DNA of 64,000 nt from Streptomyces sp. NBC_00775 (GTDB lineage: Bacteria; Actinomycetota; Actinomycetes; Streptomycetales; Streptomycetaceae): contig NZ_CP108938.1 of the NCBI RefSeq assembly GCF_036347135.1, forward strand, positions 8,184,001-8,248,000. Reading direction: 5' to 3'. Made by a program: the position numbers and the translations under genes. The notes beneath the pieces are model-generated. The model did not search any database and was not told the origin of the DNA. It was given only the letters and a program-made list of their open reading frames with translations. Of this stretch, positions 36,784 to 44,418 are shown in pieces (positions within the stretch are counted from its first letter, which is position 1; each line of letters opens with the position of its first letter).

Positions 36784-36933
36784 GCGCCCGTCTCATCTTC
36801 TGCCTCGGTGGGTGGAAAAGTCAGCATATAAAGTCCCAACTTCCAGGCACACGAAACCTACTCGTTGACACCCGTGCGACACGCCTACTTAACATGCATG
36901 CATAACCGGAGGCACGCACAGACAGGTCAACGG

Positions 36934-38571
36934 GTGAAGCTCAACACGCACCGCTGGTGGCGCGACGCAGTGATCTACCAGGTGTACGTCCGGAGTTTTC
37001 TGGACAGCACCGGGGACGGCATCGGCGATCTCGCCGGAGTCCGGGCCGGACTGCCGTATCTGAAGAAACTCGGGGTCGACGGCATCTGGCTGAGCCCCTT
37101 CTACCCCTCGCCGCAGCACGACCACGGCTACGACGTCGCCGACTACTGCGACGTGGACCCGCTCTTCGGCGATCTCGCCGAGTTCGACCTGCTGATGACG
37201 GACGCCCGGCGCCTCGGCGTCAAGGTGCTCCTGGACATCGTCCCCAACCACTGCTCCAGCGAACACCCGTGGTTCCAGGAGGCGCTGGCCTCGGCACCCG
37301 GCAGCGCGGCCCGCGCCCGCTTCCACTTCGCCGACGGCCGGGGCCCGGACGGGGCCGAGCCGCCCAACAACTGGCACGCGATGTTCGGCGGCCCCGCCTG
37401 GAGCCGGGTCGCCGAGCAGGACGGCACCCCGGGTCAGTGGTACCTGCACATGTTCACGCCTGAACAGCCCGACCTGAACTGGCGCAACCCCGAGGTCGGC
37501 GCCCACTTCGACCACGCGCTGCGCTTCTGGCTCGACCGGGGCGTCGACGGCTTCCGCATCGACGTGGCCGCCGGCCTCTACAAGCACCCCGGCCTGCCGG
37601 ACTCGCCCGACCCGGAGGCCGACGCCCGCACCCGCGACTCGGTCAACCCGCTCGCCTGGAACCAGCCCGAGGTGCACGACGTCTGGCGCCACTGGCGGTC
37701 GGTGTGCGAGGAGTACACCGCCCGCGACAGCCGGGAGCGGCTGCTCGTCGGCGAGGTCTCCGTGCCGACCGCCCGCGAACACGCCCAGTACGTACGCCAC
37801 GACGAGCTGCACCAGGCCTTCTTCTTCGACCTGCTCAGCGCCCCCTGGAACGCCGACGCCTTCCGCAAGGTCATATCCGAGGCCATGCAGGACATCGCGG
37901 GCACCGGATCGACGGTCACCTGGGTCCTCAACAACCACGACCAGGTCCGTACGGTCACCCGCTACGGCGAACTGGGCACCGAGGGCAGCGGCCTGGGTGC
38001 CGCCCGCGCCCGCGCCGCCGCACTGCTGATGCTGGCGCTGCCCGGAGCCGCGTACATCTACCAGGGTGAGGAGCTCGGACTGCCCGAGGTCGTCGACCTG
38101 CCCGACGACGTGCTCACCGACCCGATCTTCCGCAGGACCGGCAGCCGCGCCCGGATCCGCGACGGCTGCCGGGTGCCGCTGCCGTGGTCGGGGCACGCCT
38201 CGCCGTTCGGCTTCACCTCGGGCGTCGAGAGCGCCAAGCCGTGGCTGCCGCAGCCCGCCTACTTCGCCGAGTACGCCACCGACCGCGCCCTCGCCGACAC
38301 CCGCTCCTTCTGGCACCTCTACCGCGACGGGCTCCAACTGCGCGCAGCACTGCCCCAGTTGGGCGAGGGCGCGCTGCGCTGGCTGGACACCCAGCCCGGC
38401 GTCCTCGGCTTCGTCCGCGGCGACGGCCTGGTCTGCGCCGTCAACTTCGGTACGGCCCCGATGCCCGCGCCGGTCTCCGGCACCCCCCTGCTGTCCAGCG
38501 GCCCCTGCGCGCCCGGCGTCCTGCCCGGCTCGACGGCCGCCTGGTGGATCAGTGACTGCACCAACCCCTGA
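36934..38571 (+). CDS. GH13 alpha-glucosidase-type glycoside hydrolase, cytoplasmic
   Basis: 545 residues if started at GTG 36934 (MKLNTHRWWRDAVIYQVYVR); an ATG at 36898 would add 12 residues, and neither has a strong ribosome site. A (beta/alpha)8 barrel with all family regions: DIVPNHCS (region I), nucleophile Asp in GFRIDVAAG (II), acid/base Glu in LLVGEVS (III), and transition-state Asp in VLNNHDQ (IV). There is no signal peptide, so it should cleave imported alpha-glucosides inside the cell. It is embedded between two sugar-binding proteins and two permeases, consistent with an uptake-plus-hydrolysis operon for maltose-like or trehalose-like sugars. Confidence 0.9.
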   Translation: MKLNTHRWWRDAVIYQVYVRSFLDSTGDGIGDLAGVRAGLPYLKKLGVDGIWLSPFYPSPQHDHGYDVADYCDVDPLFGDLAEFDLLMTDARRLGVKVLLDIVPNHCSSEHPWFQEALASAPGSAARARFHFADGRGPDGAEPPNNWHAMFGGPAWSRVAEQDGTPGQWYLHMFTPEQPDLNWRNPEVGAHFDHALRFWLDRGVDGFRIDVAAGLYKHPGLPDSPDPEADARTRDSVNPLAWNQPEVHDVWRHWRSVCEEYTARDSRERLLVGEVSVPTAREHAQYVRHDELHQAFFFDLLSAPWNADAFRKVISEAMQDIAGTGSTVTWVLNNHDQVRTVTRYGELGTEGSGLGAARARAAALLMLALPGAAYIYQGEELGLPEVVDLPDDVLTDPIFRRTGSRARIRDGCRVPLPWSGHASPFGFTSGVESAKPWLPQPAYFAEYATDRALADTRSFWHLYRDGLQLRAALPQLGEGALRWLDTQPGVLGFVRGDGLVCAVNFGTAPMPAPVSGTPLLSSGPCAPGVLPGSTAAWWISDCTNP

Positions 38572-38644
38572 GCCCACCCCTCCTGATAGCCCCACCCTCT
38601 CCTGATTGCCCGTCAATTCCCATTCCCCCGAAGGGACATCAACG

Positions 38645-39970
38645 ATGATGCGACGACGTACGACCCTGCTCGCGAGCTGCACCGCCCTCGCCCTCGCCCT
38701 CGGCGCCACCGCCTGCGGAGGCGGCCCCGTCTCCGCGGGCGGTGGCGGCAAGTCGCTCAGCGGCCAGACCATCACCGTGGCCGGTGTCTGGTCCGGCAGT
38801 GAGCAGAAGAACTTCCAGAAGGTCCTGGACGCCTTCAGCGAGAAGACCGGCGCCAAGACCCAGTTCATGTCCACCGGCGACAACGTCTCCACCGTCGTCG
38901 GCAGCAAGATCGAGGGCGGCAACGCCCCCGACGTGGTGATGGTCCCGCAGGTCGGCGTGCTCCAGCAGTTCGCGAAGGAGGGCTGGCTCAAGCCGCTGTC
39001 CAAGACGACCCAGCAGTCCGTCGACAGCAACTACGCCAGCGTGTGGAAGAACTACGGCAGCGTCGACGGCACCCTGTACGGCCTGTACTTCAAGGCCGCA
39101 CACAAGTCGACCGTCTGGTACAGCCCCGACGCCCTCGACCAGGCGGGCGTCAAGCCGCCGACGACGTACGACGCGATGCTGAAGGCCGGGCACACCGTCT
39201 CCGAGTCGGGCCTCGCGGCCTTCTCCGTCGCCGGACAGGACGGCTGGACGCTCACCGACTGGTTCGAGAACATCTATCTCTCCCAGGCCGGACCCGAGAA
39301 GTACGACGCCCTGGCCGCCCACAAGATCAAGTGGACCGACCCGACCGTGGTCGACGCCCTCACCACCCTCGGCAAGCTCTTCAAGGACAAGCAGCTGGTA
39401 GCCGGCGGCCAGAAGGAGGCGCTGAACACCGACTTCCCGGGCTCCGTCGAGAAGGTCTTCGGGCCCAAGCCCGAGGCCGGCATGGTCTACGAGGGCGACT
39501 TCGTGGCCGGGGTCGCCAAGGACCAGTTCGGCAAGAAGATCGGCGAGGACGCCAACTTCTTCCCCTTCCCCGCGGTCGGCGACGGCAAGGCGCCCGTGGT
39601 CAGCGGCGGCGACGCGGCCGTCGTCCTCAAGGACGGCAAGAACCAGAAGGCCGCCCAGCAGTTCCTGGAGTACCTGGCGACCCCCGAAGCGTCGGCGGTC
39701 TGGGCCGAGGCGGGCGGCTTCCTCTCCCCGAACAAGAAGCTCGCCCTCTCCTCCTACGGCGACGACGTCACCCGCGAGACCGCCAAGTCCCTGGTCGCCG
39801 CCGGGGATTCGGTCCGCTTCGACATGTCCGACCAGGCCCCGGCCGCGTTCGGCGGCACCAAGGGCGCCGGCGAGTGGAAGATCCTCCAGGACTTCCTGCG
39901 CGACCCGTCCGACCCGAAGGGGACCGCGGCCGAGCTCGAGAGCGCGGCGGCCAAGGCGTACCAGGGCTGA
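38645..39970 (+). CDS. Sugar ABC transporter binding lipoprotein
   Basis: 441 residues from ATG 38645 with GAAGGGA upstream. The lipoprotein signal MMRRRTTLLASCTALALALG ends with lipobox ATAC (Cys24). The mature part has a family 1 binding-protein order: TITVAGVWSGSEQKNFQKVLDAFSEKTG, DVVMVPQVGVLQQFAKEGWLKPL, GTLYGLYFKAAHKSTVWYSPDALDQAG, VVSGGDAAVVLKDGKNQKAAQQFLEYLATPEA. The two permeases follow directly (5-bp gap, then 4-bp overlap), so this is the transport component, in contrast to the 35461 protein. Confidence 0.93.
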   Translation: MMRRRTTLLASCTALALALGATACGGGPVSAGGGGKSLSGQTITVAGVWSGSEQKNFQKVLDAFSEKTGAKTQFMSTGDNVSTVVGSKIEGGNAPDVVMVPQVGVLQQFAKEGWLKPLSKTTQQSVDSNYASVWKNYGSVDGTLYGLYFKAAHKSTVWYSPDALDQAGVKPPTTYDAMLKAGHTVSESGLAAFSVAGQDGWTLTDWFENIYLSQAGPEKYDALAAHKIKWTDPTVVDALTTLGKLFKDKQLVAGGQKEALNTDFPGSVEKVFGPKPEAGMVYEGDFVAGVAKDQFGKKIGEDANFFPFPAVGDGKAPVVSGGDAAVVLKDGKNQKAAQQFLEYLATPEASAVWAEAGGFLSPNKKLALSSYGDDVTRETAKSLVAAGDSVRFDMSDQAPAAFGGTKGAGEWKILQDFLRDPSDPKGTAAELESAAAKAYQG

Positions 39971-39975
39971 TCACC

Positions 39976-41334
39976 ATGACCGCCACACTCCTCAAAGAGG
40001 CGAGCCCGCCGCCGGTCGGCATGGCCGACCGCCGGCGGCGGGCCCGGCGACGCGGCCGGATCGTCGCCCTCGCCTTCGTCTTCCCCGCTCTGCTCCTGCT
40101 CGGCGCGCTCGTCGTCTACCCGGTGCTGTTCTCGGTGGGCCGCAGCTTCTTCGACGCCTCCGGCACCCGGTTCGTGGGCGGCGACAACTACACCGAGATG
40201 TTCCGCGACCCCGCCACACTCAAGGCCGTCCGCAACACCGCGATCTGGGTGGTCGTCGCACCGACCCTGCTCACCGGGCTCGGCCTCGTCCTCGCCGTCC
40301 TCGTCGAAAAGGTGCGCTGGGCAACGGCGTTCAAGCTGCTGCTCTTCATGCCGATGGCGGTCTCCTTCCTCGCCGCGGGCATCATCTTCCGGCTCGCCTA
40401 CGACGAGGACCCCGACAAGGGCGTCCTGAACGCCGCCGTCGTCTCCGTGCACGACGCCTTCACGGGCACGTCGTCCTACCCGACCGCCCGGGCCCGCGAC
40501 GGCCAGGGCCTGACCAAGGGCGCCGACGGCTCGTACCGTACGACCGCTGCTGCGTCCCCCGGCCACACCGTCGACCTCGGCCTGGTCGGCGTACTCCCGA
40601 AGGACCTGCCGCAGGGCGCGCGGGCCGCGTACCCGGCGGCGGCGCGGAAGGCGGCCTCCGACGAACTGCGCGGTGTCGTCTACCTGGACTTCACGCGCGG
40701 CGGGGGAGGGCAGCAGGGCAAGGTCGACCGCCAGGAGAGCGGGCTGCCGGAGATGAAGGTCGAGGCGGTGCGCGACGGAGAGACGGTCGCGAGCACCACC
40801 ACCGCGGCCGACGGCTCCTTCCGCTTCCAGGACCTCGGCTCGGGCTCGTACAGCGTGCGGCTGCCCGCTTCGAACTTCGCCCCGCCGTACCAGGGCGTCT
40901 CCTGGCTGGGCCCCGCGCTCGTCACGCCCGCCATCATCGGCGCCTACCTGTGGATCTGGACCGGCTTCGCCATGGTCCTGATCGGCGCGGGACTCGCCGC
41001 GCTGCCGCGCGACGCGCTGGAGGCGGCGCGGATGGACGGCGCGAACGAGTGGCAGATCTTCCGCCGGATCACCGTGCCACTGCTCGCGCCCGTCCTCACC
41101 GTGGTCTTCGTGACCCTGGTGATCAACGTGATGAAGGTCTTCGACCTCGTCTACATCATCGCGCCGGGTCCGGTGCAGGAGGACGCCACCGTGCTGGCCA
41201 CCCAGATGTGGCTGGTGTCCTTCGGCGGCGGCAACAACCAGGGCCTGGGCAGCGCGCTCGGTGTGCTGCTCCTGCTCCTGGTGATCCCCGCCATGGTCTT
41301 CAACGTCCGCCGTTTCCGAGGGAGTCAACGATGA
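39976..41334 (+). CDS. Sugar ABC permease 1 (MalF-like) with an inserted extracellular domain
   Basis: 452 residues from ATG 39976. TM1 is at ~30-55 (IVALAFVFPALLLLGALVVYP), with two more helices to ~140 (AIWVVVAPTLLTGLGLVLAVL, FKLLLFMPMAVSFLAAGIIF). Residues ~150-305 form an extra hydrophilic extracellular segment. Its second half (RGVVYLDFTRGGGGQQGKVD, then PEMKVEAVRDGETV and ADGSFRFQDLGSGSYSVRLP) reads like a carboxypeptidase-regulatory/Cna-B type beta sandwich. The permease then resumes (PALVTPAIIGAYLWIWTGF) with an intact EAA loop (EAARMDGANEWQIFRRITVP). Typical MalF homologues of ~300 residues in Gram-positives lack this insert. Confidence 0.92.
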   Translation: MTATLLKEASPPPVGMADRRRRARRRGRIVALAFVFPALLLLGALVVYPVLFSVGRSFFDASGTRFVGGDNYTEMFRDPATLKAVRNTAIWVVVAPTLLTGLGLVLAVLVEKVRWATAFKLLLFMPMAVSFLAAGIIFRLAYDEDPDKGVLNAAVVSVHDAFTGTSSYPTARARDGQGLTKGADGSYRTTAAASPGHTVDLGLVGVLPKDLPQGARAAYPAAARKAASDELRGVVYLDFTRGGGGQQGKVDRQESGLPEMKVEAVRDGETVASTTTAADGSFRFQDLGSGSYSVRLPASNFAPPYQGVSWLGPALVTPAIIGAYLWIWTGFAMVLIGAGLAALPRDALEAARMDGANEWQIFRRITVPLLAPVLTVVFVTLVINVMKVFDLVYIIAPGPVQEDATVLATQMWLVSFGGGNNQGLGSALGVLLLLLVIPAMVFNVRRFRGSQR

Positions 41335-42170
41335 ACGCGCTCAGGCGGGGGCTCGGCAACAGCCTGGTGCAGGCGTTTCTCGTCGTCGTGGGGCTGGTGT
41401 GGCTCACCCCGCTCGCGGGACTGTTCGTGTCCTCGCTGCGGTCCGCGCAGGACACCGCGAAGGGCGGCTGGTGGACCGCGTTGCGCAGTCCCGGGCAGCT
41501 GTCCTTCGACAACTACTCGGCGCTGCTGGGTAATTCGGGGATGACGCGGGCGTTCTGGAACACCGTGCTGATCTCCGTCCCCGCTACCTTCCTCGTCGTC
41601 GTCCTTGCCGCACTCGCCGGATACGCCTTCGCGTGGCTGGACTTCCCGGGGCGCGAACCGCTCTTCCTGCTGGTGGTCGCGCTGTTGGTGGTGCCGGTCC
41701 AGATCGGTCTGCTGCCGGTGGCCAAACTCTTCGGGCAGCTGGGCCTGTTCGGCACGATTCCGGGGGTCGTCCTCTTCCACGTGTCGTACGGGCTGCCGTT
41801 CGCGATCTTCCTGCTGCGGAACTACTTCGCGGAGATGCCGAAGGAGATGCTGGAGGCGGCGCGCATGGACGGGGGTACCGAGTGGCGTATCTTCACGCGG
41901 CTCGTGCTGCCCGTGGGGCGGCCGGCCATCGCCAGCCTGGCCATCTTCCAGTTCCTCTGGGTGTGGAACGACATGCTGGTCGCGCTGCTCTTCGCCGACA
42001 GCTCCTCGCAGCCGCTGACGGTTCAACTCCAGTCGCAGATACGGCAGTTCGGGAGCAATATCGATGTGCTCGCGCCCGGGGCGTTTTTGTCCCTGGTGGT
42101 ACCCGTGGTCGTGTTCTTCGCCTTCCAGCGGCACTTTGTGCAGGGGGTGATGGCGGGGTCGGTGAAGTGA
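41331..42170 (+). CDS. Sugar ABC permease 2 (MalG-like)
   Basis: 279 residues; ATGA overlap with permease 1. Six transmembrane helices, MalG-type start (LVQAFLVVVGLVWLTPLAGLFVSSLR), conserved EAA loop (EAARMDGGTEWRIFTRLVLPVGRPAIASL) and the C-terminal QRHFVQGVMAGSVKG-type ending (QRHFVQGVMAGSVK). No ATPase gene follows. In Streptomyces the multi-system ATPase MsiK often energises such transporters in trans. Confidence 0.95.
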   Translation: MNALRRGLGNSLVQAFLVVVGLVWLTPLAGLFVSSLRSAQDTAKGGWWTALRSPGQLSFDNYSALLGNSGMTRAFWNTVLISVPATFLVVVLAALAGYAFAWLDFPGREPLFLLVVALLVVPVQIGLLPVAKLFGQLGLFGTIPGVVLFHVSYGLPFAIFLLRNYFAEMPKEMLEAARMDGGTEWRIFTRLVLPVGRPAIASLAIFQFLWVWNDMLVALLFADSSSQPLTVQLQSQIRQFGSNIDVLAPGAFLSLVVPVVVFFAFQRHFVQGVMAGSVK

Positions 42171-42191
42171 CGGGTGGGCCCCACGGGGTTT

Positions 42192-42504
42192 TCGCCCCCG
42201 CCGCCCCTACCCGTCCCATCCCCAGGGGCTCTGCCCCTTCGACCCCGTGGGTTGTGTGTCGGGTGCGGGTGGGTGGGGGCTGGTGTAAAAGATTGCGCAG
42301 TTCCCCGCGCCCCTAAAAGACCCCGGGGCGGGCGGGGGATCGCGGGGCGAAGCCCCGCGCCTTCAGGGGCGCGGGGAACTGCGCGAGCAACCCCCACCGT
42401 CCCGCAGACGACTCTCTTCAGGGGCGCGGGGAACTGCGCAATCTTTTAGGGGGGTCTGGGGGCGCAGCCCCCAGGGATGGGACGGGTAGGGGCGGCGGGG
42501 GCGA
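42192..42504. repeat. Large nested inverted repeat (two perfect arm pairs)
   Basis: Outer arms 42192-42222 and 42474-42504 are perfectly complementary over 31 bp. Pairing continues imperfectly inward (CCAGGGGCT...). Inner arms 42287-42314 and 42420-42447 are perfect over 28 bp (containing TTCCCCGCGCCCCT). A third copy of the inner arm lies at 42365-42384, and a 7-bp-stem hairpin at 42341-42359. The inner arm belongs to a common Streptomyces intergenic palindrome family. The 407-bp space between the permease gene and pgl holds no gene. Confidence 0.85.
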
Positions 42505-42515
42505 CTCCATGGACA

Positions 42516-42550
42516 CAGAAGGCCCCAGGTCGCTGACCTGGGGCCTTCTG
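42516..42550. terminator. Strong bidirectional hairpin between permease 2 and pgl
   Basis: 16-bp perfect stem with a 3-nt loop (42516-42531 / 42535-42550), 27 bp from the pgl stop. It closes the minus-strand pentose-phosphate operon and probably also the ABC operon. Confidence 0.88.
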
Positions 42551-42577
42551 GTGGAGCCGAGTACAGAAGCTGAGGGC

Positions 42578-43360
42578 TCAGGGCGACGATGGCGGATACA
42601 GCGACCGAGGCAGCTGGGAAGCCGCCGCCGAGTCCAGGAGCCACAGCGTGCGCTGACGGCCGTACGCGCCGGCCGCCGGGGCCTGCACCTCGCCCGCGCC
42701 CGACAGAGCGATCGCCGCGGCCTGGGCCTTGTCCTCGCCCGCCGCGAGCAGCCACACCTCGCGGGCGGAGCGGATCGCGGGAAGCGTGAGCGAGATCCGG
42801 GTCGGCGGCGGCTTCGGCGCGCCGTGCACGCCCACCACCATCCGCTCCGTCTCCCGCACGGCGGGCAGCTCCGGGAAGAGCGACGCCACGTGGGTGTCCG
42901 GGCCGACGCCCAGCATCAGCACGTCGAAGGTCGGCGCCGAGCTGTGGTTCTCCGGCCCCGCGGACTTTGCGAGCTCCGCGGCGTACGCCTCCGCCGCCGC
43001 GTCCACGTCGGCGCCGTACGGACCGTCGGACGCGGGCATCGGATGCACCCGCGCGGGGTCCAGCGGCACCGTGTCCAGCAGAGCCGCACGGGCCTGGGTG
43101 TCGTTGCGGTCCGGGTCGCCCTCGGGCAGGTACCGCTCGTCGCCCCACCACAGGTCGAGGCGGCCCCAGTCGATGGCGTCCCGGGCGGGCGCGGCCGCGA
43201 GCGCCGCGAGGAGCCCGTTGCCGTTGCGGCCGCCCGTGAGCACGACCGAGGCGTAGCCGCGCGAGGCCTGCGCGTCCACGATCTTCGTGATCAGCCGGGC
43301 CGCGGCGGCCTGGGCCATCAGCTCCTTGTCGTGGTGGACGACGAGCTGCGGAGTACTCAC
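42578..43360 (-). CDS. pgl: 6-phosphogluconolactonase
   Basis: 260 residues from GTG 43360 (MSTPQLVVHHDKELMAQAAA), overlapping the opcA stop by 4 bp. It hydrolyses 6-phosphogluconolactone, the zwf product. DevB/SOL motifs: VVLTGGRNGNGLLAAL, LDLWWGDERYLPEGDPDRNDTQA, FDVLMLGVGPDTHVASLFPE (usually GxGxDGHxASLFP) and LTLPAIRSAREVWLLAAGEDKA. It is the last gene of the tkt-tal-zwf-opcA-pgl operon. Confidence 0.95.
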   Translation of the reverse strand: MSTPQLVVHHDKELMAQAAAARLITKIVDAQASRGYASVVLTGGRNGNGLLAALAAAPARDAIDWGRLDLWWGDERYLPEGDPDRNDTQARAALLDTVPLDPARVHPMPASDGPYGADVDAAAEAYAAELAKSAGPENHSSAPTFDVLMLGVGPDTHVASLFPELPAVRETERMVVGVHGAPKPPPTRISLTLPAIRSAREVWLLAAGEDKAQAAAIALSGAGEVQAPAAGAYGRQRTLWLLDSAAASQLPRSLYPPSSP

Positions 43361-44418
43361 TTGGCTGCCGCCTTCTTCGCGGGAGGCCTCTTGGCGGCGG
43401 CCTTCTTGGCAGGGGCCGCGGCCTTTGTCGCGGGCTTCGCCGCGGTCTTGACCGCGCCCGGTGCCGCGCCCTCCTCGGAGGACTCCGTCGCCGTCGCGTT
43501 CAGCCGGTGCACCCCGTACCGCAGCGCCGACGCGTAGGTGTCGTCCGGGTCGAGGCGGCGCAGCTCCTCCGCGATCAGCTCGGACGTCTCGCGGCGCTTG
43601 AGCGCCACCGCACGGTCGGGCTGGCCCTGGATGGACAGGGTCGCCAGGGAGCCGTCGGCGCGGTCCAGGACGATCGGGCCGCAGCTCGTGCCCAGCCGGA
43701 CGGCGGTGAGGCCGGGGCCGGAGGACTTGGAGCGCTTGACGGGGACGTCGAGGCGGTCGGCGAGCCACATGGCGAGCAGCTCGCAGCTCGGGTTGAACTC
43801 CTCGCCCTCCACCTCGACCGCCTCCACCTCGCAGGTGACCTGGTCCAGGGCCGCGGCCAGCATCGAGCGCCAGGGCGTGATGCGGGTCCAGGAGAGGTCG
43901 GTGTCGCCCGGGGTGTAGGCATCGGCGCGGGCGGTCAGCTCGCGTACCGGCGCCTCCGCCGCGTAGGTGTCGGTGACCCGGCGCTGGGCGAGAGCACCCA
44001 GCGGGTCATTGGCCGGGTCGACGGGCGCGCTCACCGGCCACCAGACGACGACGGGCGCGTCCGGCAGCAGCAGGGGCAGGACGACCGAGTCGGCGTGGCC
44101 CGCGACCTCGCCGTACAGGCGCAGCACCACCGTCTCGCCGGTGCCGGCCTCGACGCCGAGCCGTACCTCGGCGTCCAGACGCGACTTCGTGCGGTCGCGG
44201 GGCGAACGCGAGACGCGCTTGATGACCACGAGGGTGCGCGAGGGGTGCTCGTGCGAGGCCTCGTTGGCGGCCTTCAGGGCGTCGTAGGCGTTCTCCTCGT
44301 CGGTGACGATGACCAGGGTGAGCACCATGCCGACGGCGGGCGTGCCGATGGCGCGGCGGCCCTGCACGAGCGCCTTGTTGATTTTGCTGGCCGTGGTGTC
44401 CGTGAGATCGGTCTTCAT
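43357..44418 (-). CDS. opcA: OpcA, glucose-6-phosphate dehydrogenase assembly protein
   Basis: 353 residues from ATG 44418 (MKTDLTDTTASKINKALVQG), ATGA overlap with zwf. The protein is needed for assembly or redox activation of G6PDH in cyanobacteria and actinobacteria. Conserved stretches: LVIVTDEENAYDALKAANEA, LPDAPVVVWWPVSAP, DLSWTRITPWRSMLAAALDQ and PSCELLAMWLADRLDV. The C-terminal ~40 residues form an Ala/Lys-rich tail (AAPAKKAAAKRPPAKKAAAK), low complexity and probably disordered. Confidence 0.95.
   Translation of the reverse strand: MKTDLTDTTASKINKALVQGRRAIGTPAVGMVLTLVIVTDEENAYDALKAANEASHEHPSRTLVVIKRVSRSPRDRTKSRLDAEVRLGVEAGTGETVVLRLYGEVAGHADSVVLPLLLPDAPVVVWWPVSAPVDPANDPLGALAQRRVTDTYAAEAPVRELTARADAYTPGDTDLSWTRITPWRSMLAAALDQVTCEVEAVEVEGEEFNPSCELLAMWLADRLDVPVKRSKSSGPGLTAVRLGTSCGPIVLDRADGSLATLSIQGQPDRAVALKRRETSELIAEELRRLDPDDTYASALRYGVHRLNATATESSEEGAAPGAVKTAAKPATKAAAPAKKAAAKRPPAKKAAAK

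Noticed and set aside
36889..39030. 713-codon minus-strand frame
   Set aside because: Antisense of the GH13 and binding-protein genes; composition is Val/Gly/Asp-rich shadow sequence.
39043..39975. Longer start of permease 1
   Set aside because: This frame lies within the binding lipoprotein gene and is Arg-rich; the ATG at 39976 follows the lipoprotein stop by 5 bp and begins a normal permease.
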